DNA from: Sympetrum striolatum
Lineage: Eukaryota > Arthropoda > Insecta > Odonata > Libellulidae
Assembly (NCBI GenBank): GCA_947579665.1
Contig: OX388348.1
Location: forward strand, 16,368,001 to 16,432,000
Direction: 5' to 3'
Length of the DNA: 64,000 nucleotides
Made by a program: the position numbers and the translations under genes. Positions 60,870 through 64,000 of this stretch are shown in pieces (the stretch's first letter is position 1; the number at the start of each line of letters is the position of its first letter). Under the pieces are notes generated by a model. That model was given only the letters and a program-made list of their open reading frames with translations, was not told where the DNA came from and searched no databases.

Positions 60870-60948
60870 TACAGCTATGTGCAAAAACAACTTTAATCCT
60901 TAACCTTCTATAACCCAGGGAATTTAAAGTATTTTGCTCATAGCTGTA
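60870..60948. mobile_element. 75-bp fold-back MITE with TA target site (Tc1/mariner-like)
   Basis: TA (60870-60871), then CAGCTATGTGCAAAA at the left end and, reverse-complemented, CAGCTATGAGCAAAA at the right end (60946-60932), then TA (60947-60948). The similarity extends inward to ACTTTAA in both arms, so TIRs are about 25 bp with one mismatch and a 2-base indel, leaving only about 25 bases unpaired. TA duplication and TIR style fit Tc1/mariner. There is no coding capacity. Confidence 0.75.
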
Positions 60949-61620
60949 CACCAAAAATTTAGAAAAGGCAAATCCCATGAATAATTATGTATTACTGATA
61001 TCTGGAATTTATTAATCACGTATATAATTGCATTATCACGTAAATATAGATATTGTGTATATTATAAATACGTGTAGTTTATTATGTAGGTATACGACAT
61101 ACTGCACGGTTAGTTATGATTGCAATGTATAAACTAACAACTGAAAGTTTCTTTAAAATTCGAACAAATTCAGAAGTACGCAACTAACTAATTGTACTAA
61201 CTACGCAACGGTACGCAAATAAAATAAAGGTTTAGAAAGCAGAAAATGATTACAATAGACGATTTCTTATTTAGTAACACCTACTCCACCAAGTTCTTAA
61301 AATTGTAACTAATATGGAAGTCATTTGAAGATAGGAGGACCTCAGGAAACATTCAGGGTATTGGACAACCATGAACTTGTGATATATGTATGAATGTAAA
61401 TGATAAAACCAAATAAATTCAAGTAACAAAACATTTTGTTTCGCCAACCATAGAATATAAACAGCCAACAATATATTGTTGCTTGAACTTCCTTGGTTTT
61501 AGCGATAGAGTATGACAAAGATGAGGCCGAGACGATTTAGTTTATGTAAATAACATTCTTGTTGGGTGAGTCTGAATGAGTTTTCGGCAATTGCCATTGA
61601 AATTCACGCGTTTGTTCCCG
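60949..61620. other. AT-rich DNA, nothing recognised
   Basis: No gene seen. Confidence 0.5.
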
Positions 61621-62130
61621 TGATCTAAAACCCTACTTTCTTAAGCCTTCCCAACATTCCATCCCTCCTACGTACATCACCTCTCTCTCCCTGCACCCCA
61701 CTTCTCGACCCCACCCCACACCCTCTCCCCTCCCACTCCAAACAATTTGTCGGCGCCCCGGTACACAATGCGATGCTCCGCTCCCCTTTCTCCTACACTA
61801 TTCCGGCAGACGATTAATTACGTCTAAACTGCAAAGCTCCCGCATCCGACCGCTTCCCCTTCCTTGCGCCCCGCGGCTTTATTCGCCGCTCCTCCTTCGA
61901 GTCCCGCCTTCACAACATCGCCATCGATCGGATCCGCCACGAATCTCGTCCGCAATTAAGTGACGAGGTGGGAGTCTCCGGTGCGTGGGTGGACGGCGAC
62001 TCAAATGACCAGAAATGCTTCGTAAACCATAAGGGACCACAAGAGGGGGTCGAATCTGGTTTCTGCGGCAGTTTCTGCGCATTCAGAGTCAAATGGGACA
62101 CGATTTTGAATAACCCTCATCTGAGGGCGA
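61621..62130. other. GC/CpG-rich island with C-rich tract
   Basis: The plus strand is C/T-rich at about 61,640-61,745, then CpG-rich. Two minus frames (61879-62082, 61910-62101) overlap in different registers; both Arg/Pro-rich and unassigned. Confidence 0.4.
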
Positions 62131-64000
62131 ACAATCGATTGTGGTGAAAACATACTTTCGGTTCCCTATTGGTGATTTTCCAAACCACACGACTTAAAAC
62201 GTAGTATTTACAATTTCACAGAAAATCTAGCCTATTCATAACATTTCTGACTGGGTAAACTCTTCTTGTTACCTAAGAAATTAGATAATTTCAGTCTTTC
62301 CATCCCTTACAGTATGCTACTATCTGGTAAACACCACCTATACTGTTTACTTTCCTCCTCTTTTCTAGCTAATCCCATCCAAGAGCCTTTAACATCTTTG
62401 ATCTGCATTACAATAACCCCAATACGGTCAAATATAAATGATGAGTCGTTGAAGACAAATTTCATGAACGCTTGGTGATGTTGAATCCATTAGGTGATTT
62501 ATAAATCATTAACTTCAAAATATTAGTAAATGCCGTGATCAAATAACAATTCAAATTTTCTGGAAAGGACATGGAGGGCGATTCAGGTAATTTCATCCTC
62601 TTATGCTAAGCCTACATTAATAATTAATTATTTCGTTATTTTTGCTCTTTATGGCCTATGTTATTTTAAATATTTAATTTATTACCTCGTTCTTGTCTTT
62701 TTAAAAACCACAGTATAGTAAAAGTCGCAGTAAACTGAACTTCACTTATTGAAATGGCATCGATTACATAAAAAATCGATAACCTAATATGACAATTCAC
62801 CATAACGATGTAGTATCACAAAATGTTTGCTCTTTTGCTGGTGTAAGCGTGACGTATTTTTTGCAGGTAAGATACCTTAAGATAAAGCTTAAAATATGCT
62901 AATTATCTTAATTATGTCAACATTTCTTAGGTTGAAACTTATATTTTCCATCCTCTAATACGAAATATTCCGACTCCTTCTACGGTCGTATGCATCTTTT
63001 ACTTCAGCTGAATAAATATTATTTATATCTTGACGGTGCTTGTATAATCAAATTCAAATTAGACATTATGTTTACTTAAAATAATTCTGACATCTAAGAA
63101 CAACAAAATAACCTCTTCATGAAGCAACGACCTAATCTACTTTAAAGGTTGAATTCTTGTAAATAAAACAGTTTAATAATTAAAATAATCTAATAATAAC
63201 TATATCGAAATAGCAGTAAAATATTTTCTTCCGTAATATGTATTCCAATATGAATAAACGTCCATATGAAAATATTGGCATGAAAATGTTCAATTGTGAA
63301 GATGAACTTCAAGAAAATAAACAATGAATTAATTGGGAATTTCACTGTTCCGAGTAAACTTTACAAAGAAAAACGTTGACCTTCATCGTAAGTTATTTCT
63401 GGATGCAACAACTAAGCTTGATTTAATATACGGTCCGTAACTGGAAAATCTTTCAATGAAAAATTCCTTGAAAGAATCAGGAAAATTCAGATATTTGCAA
63501 AGGGCAAGCGACAATCTTTTATTTTGCATATGACATGTTTTCTCCGATTTCCCTAATACTAAAACGTATGCTATTATATAAACACGTATATTATTTTTTA
63601 TAAATGCAAGAACAAAGTAATCAGTAAGAGTTATAGTATATTTAGTAAATATATAATTTTAAATATTAATTAATAATATTTTCGAATAATTTAAGCATGC
63701 AATTATAAACTTCTTTGCATTTCCAAATTATATTCAAAGTTACAGTTTGACAGCTTTCACTTTCATTATGACCTCCGGCGCTGTAACTAATTAAATGGAT
63801 TTGTAAAATTAAAGCCTAGTTGATAAATATTTCGTAATCAGAATTCAATCTAATTTCAGATGTTTATTTTTGGTCTTACAGTCATCAATATAAAATTTTC
63901 ACATGTTTCCCTAAAACCTGAAAAATAAATTTAATCTAGAGATTACTGAACTATTACAATTTAATTTGTGGCCCTTTTCAAATAAAATTGTCACGATAAA
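62131..64000. other. AT-rich DNA to the window end, nothing recognised
   Basis: No gene or repeat boundary seen. The plus frame at 62266-62478 shows no domain. Confidence 0.5.

Overview
The window looks like nuclear DNA from a metazoan, most likely an arthropod and probably an insect with a large, repeat-rich genome. The reasons are AT-rich sequence with no operons, decayed copies of several eukaryotic transposon classes (Ty3/gypsy, Penelope-like, CR1/L2-type LINE, other LINEs, hAT, PIF/Harbinger, Tc1/mariner-like, tRNA-derived SINE), and frequent short inverted repeats. The species cannot be named from the sequence. I find no convincing host protein-coding gene, rRNA or intact tRNA. The window is best read as intergenic or long-intron DNA built from transposon debris.

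Layout. 1-2,140: 3' part of a gypsy-type integrase entering from the left edge, then a decayed minus-strand coding remnant and a 20-bp-arm inverted repeat. 5,921-6,005: an 11-bp tandem repeat. 6,876-7,575: a degenerate Penelope-like element with a GIY-YIG endonuclease remnant and a hammerhead-ribozyme-like terminal motif. 7,795-7,940: a 122-bp tRNA-derived SINE between perfect 12-bp target-site duplications. 10,719-11,262: minus-strand LINE reverse-transcriptase C-terminus with an (ATC)n tail. 14,954-15,051 and 30,023-30,085: strong hairpins. 19,147-19,767: a composite repeat (two 178-bp units, each with a palindrome, then a CAGA microsatellite and a palindromic end). 31,203: a hAT-like end. 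32,118-32,436: a TIR (MITE-like) element. 37,295-38,337: a deleted hAT element with a perfect 8-bp target-site duplication, carrying an oppositely oriented PIF/Harbinger fragment. 38,981-39,110: two Penelope-type terminal sequences head to head. 40,945-41,190 and 58,700-59,060: two related plus-strand LINE remnants. 45,495-45,575 and 60,110-60,195: two copies of a LINE-tail-like repeat. 54,991-56,276: a 5'-truncated CR1/L2-like LINE with an uninterrupted 398-codon reverse-transcriptase frame, a 3' GNRA hairpin and a hexamer tail. 60,870-60,948: a 75-bp fold-back MITE flanked by TA.

Between these elements the DNA alternates between long AT-rich stretches and about a dozen GC/CpG-richer islands of roughly 0.3-1 kb. 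Longer open frames cluster in the islands, but they open on both strands at once and match no family I know, so I treat them as a by-product of base composition. The genes present do not form a pathway. The biology on show is retrotransposition (LINE, PLE, gypsy), parasitism of that machinery (SINE) and nested DNA-transposon insertion.
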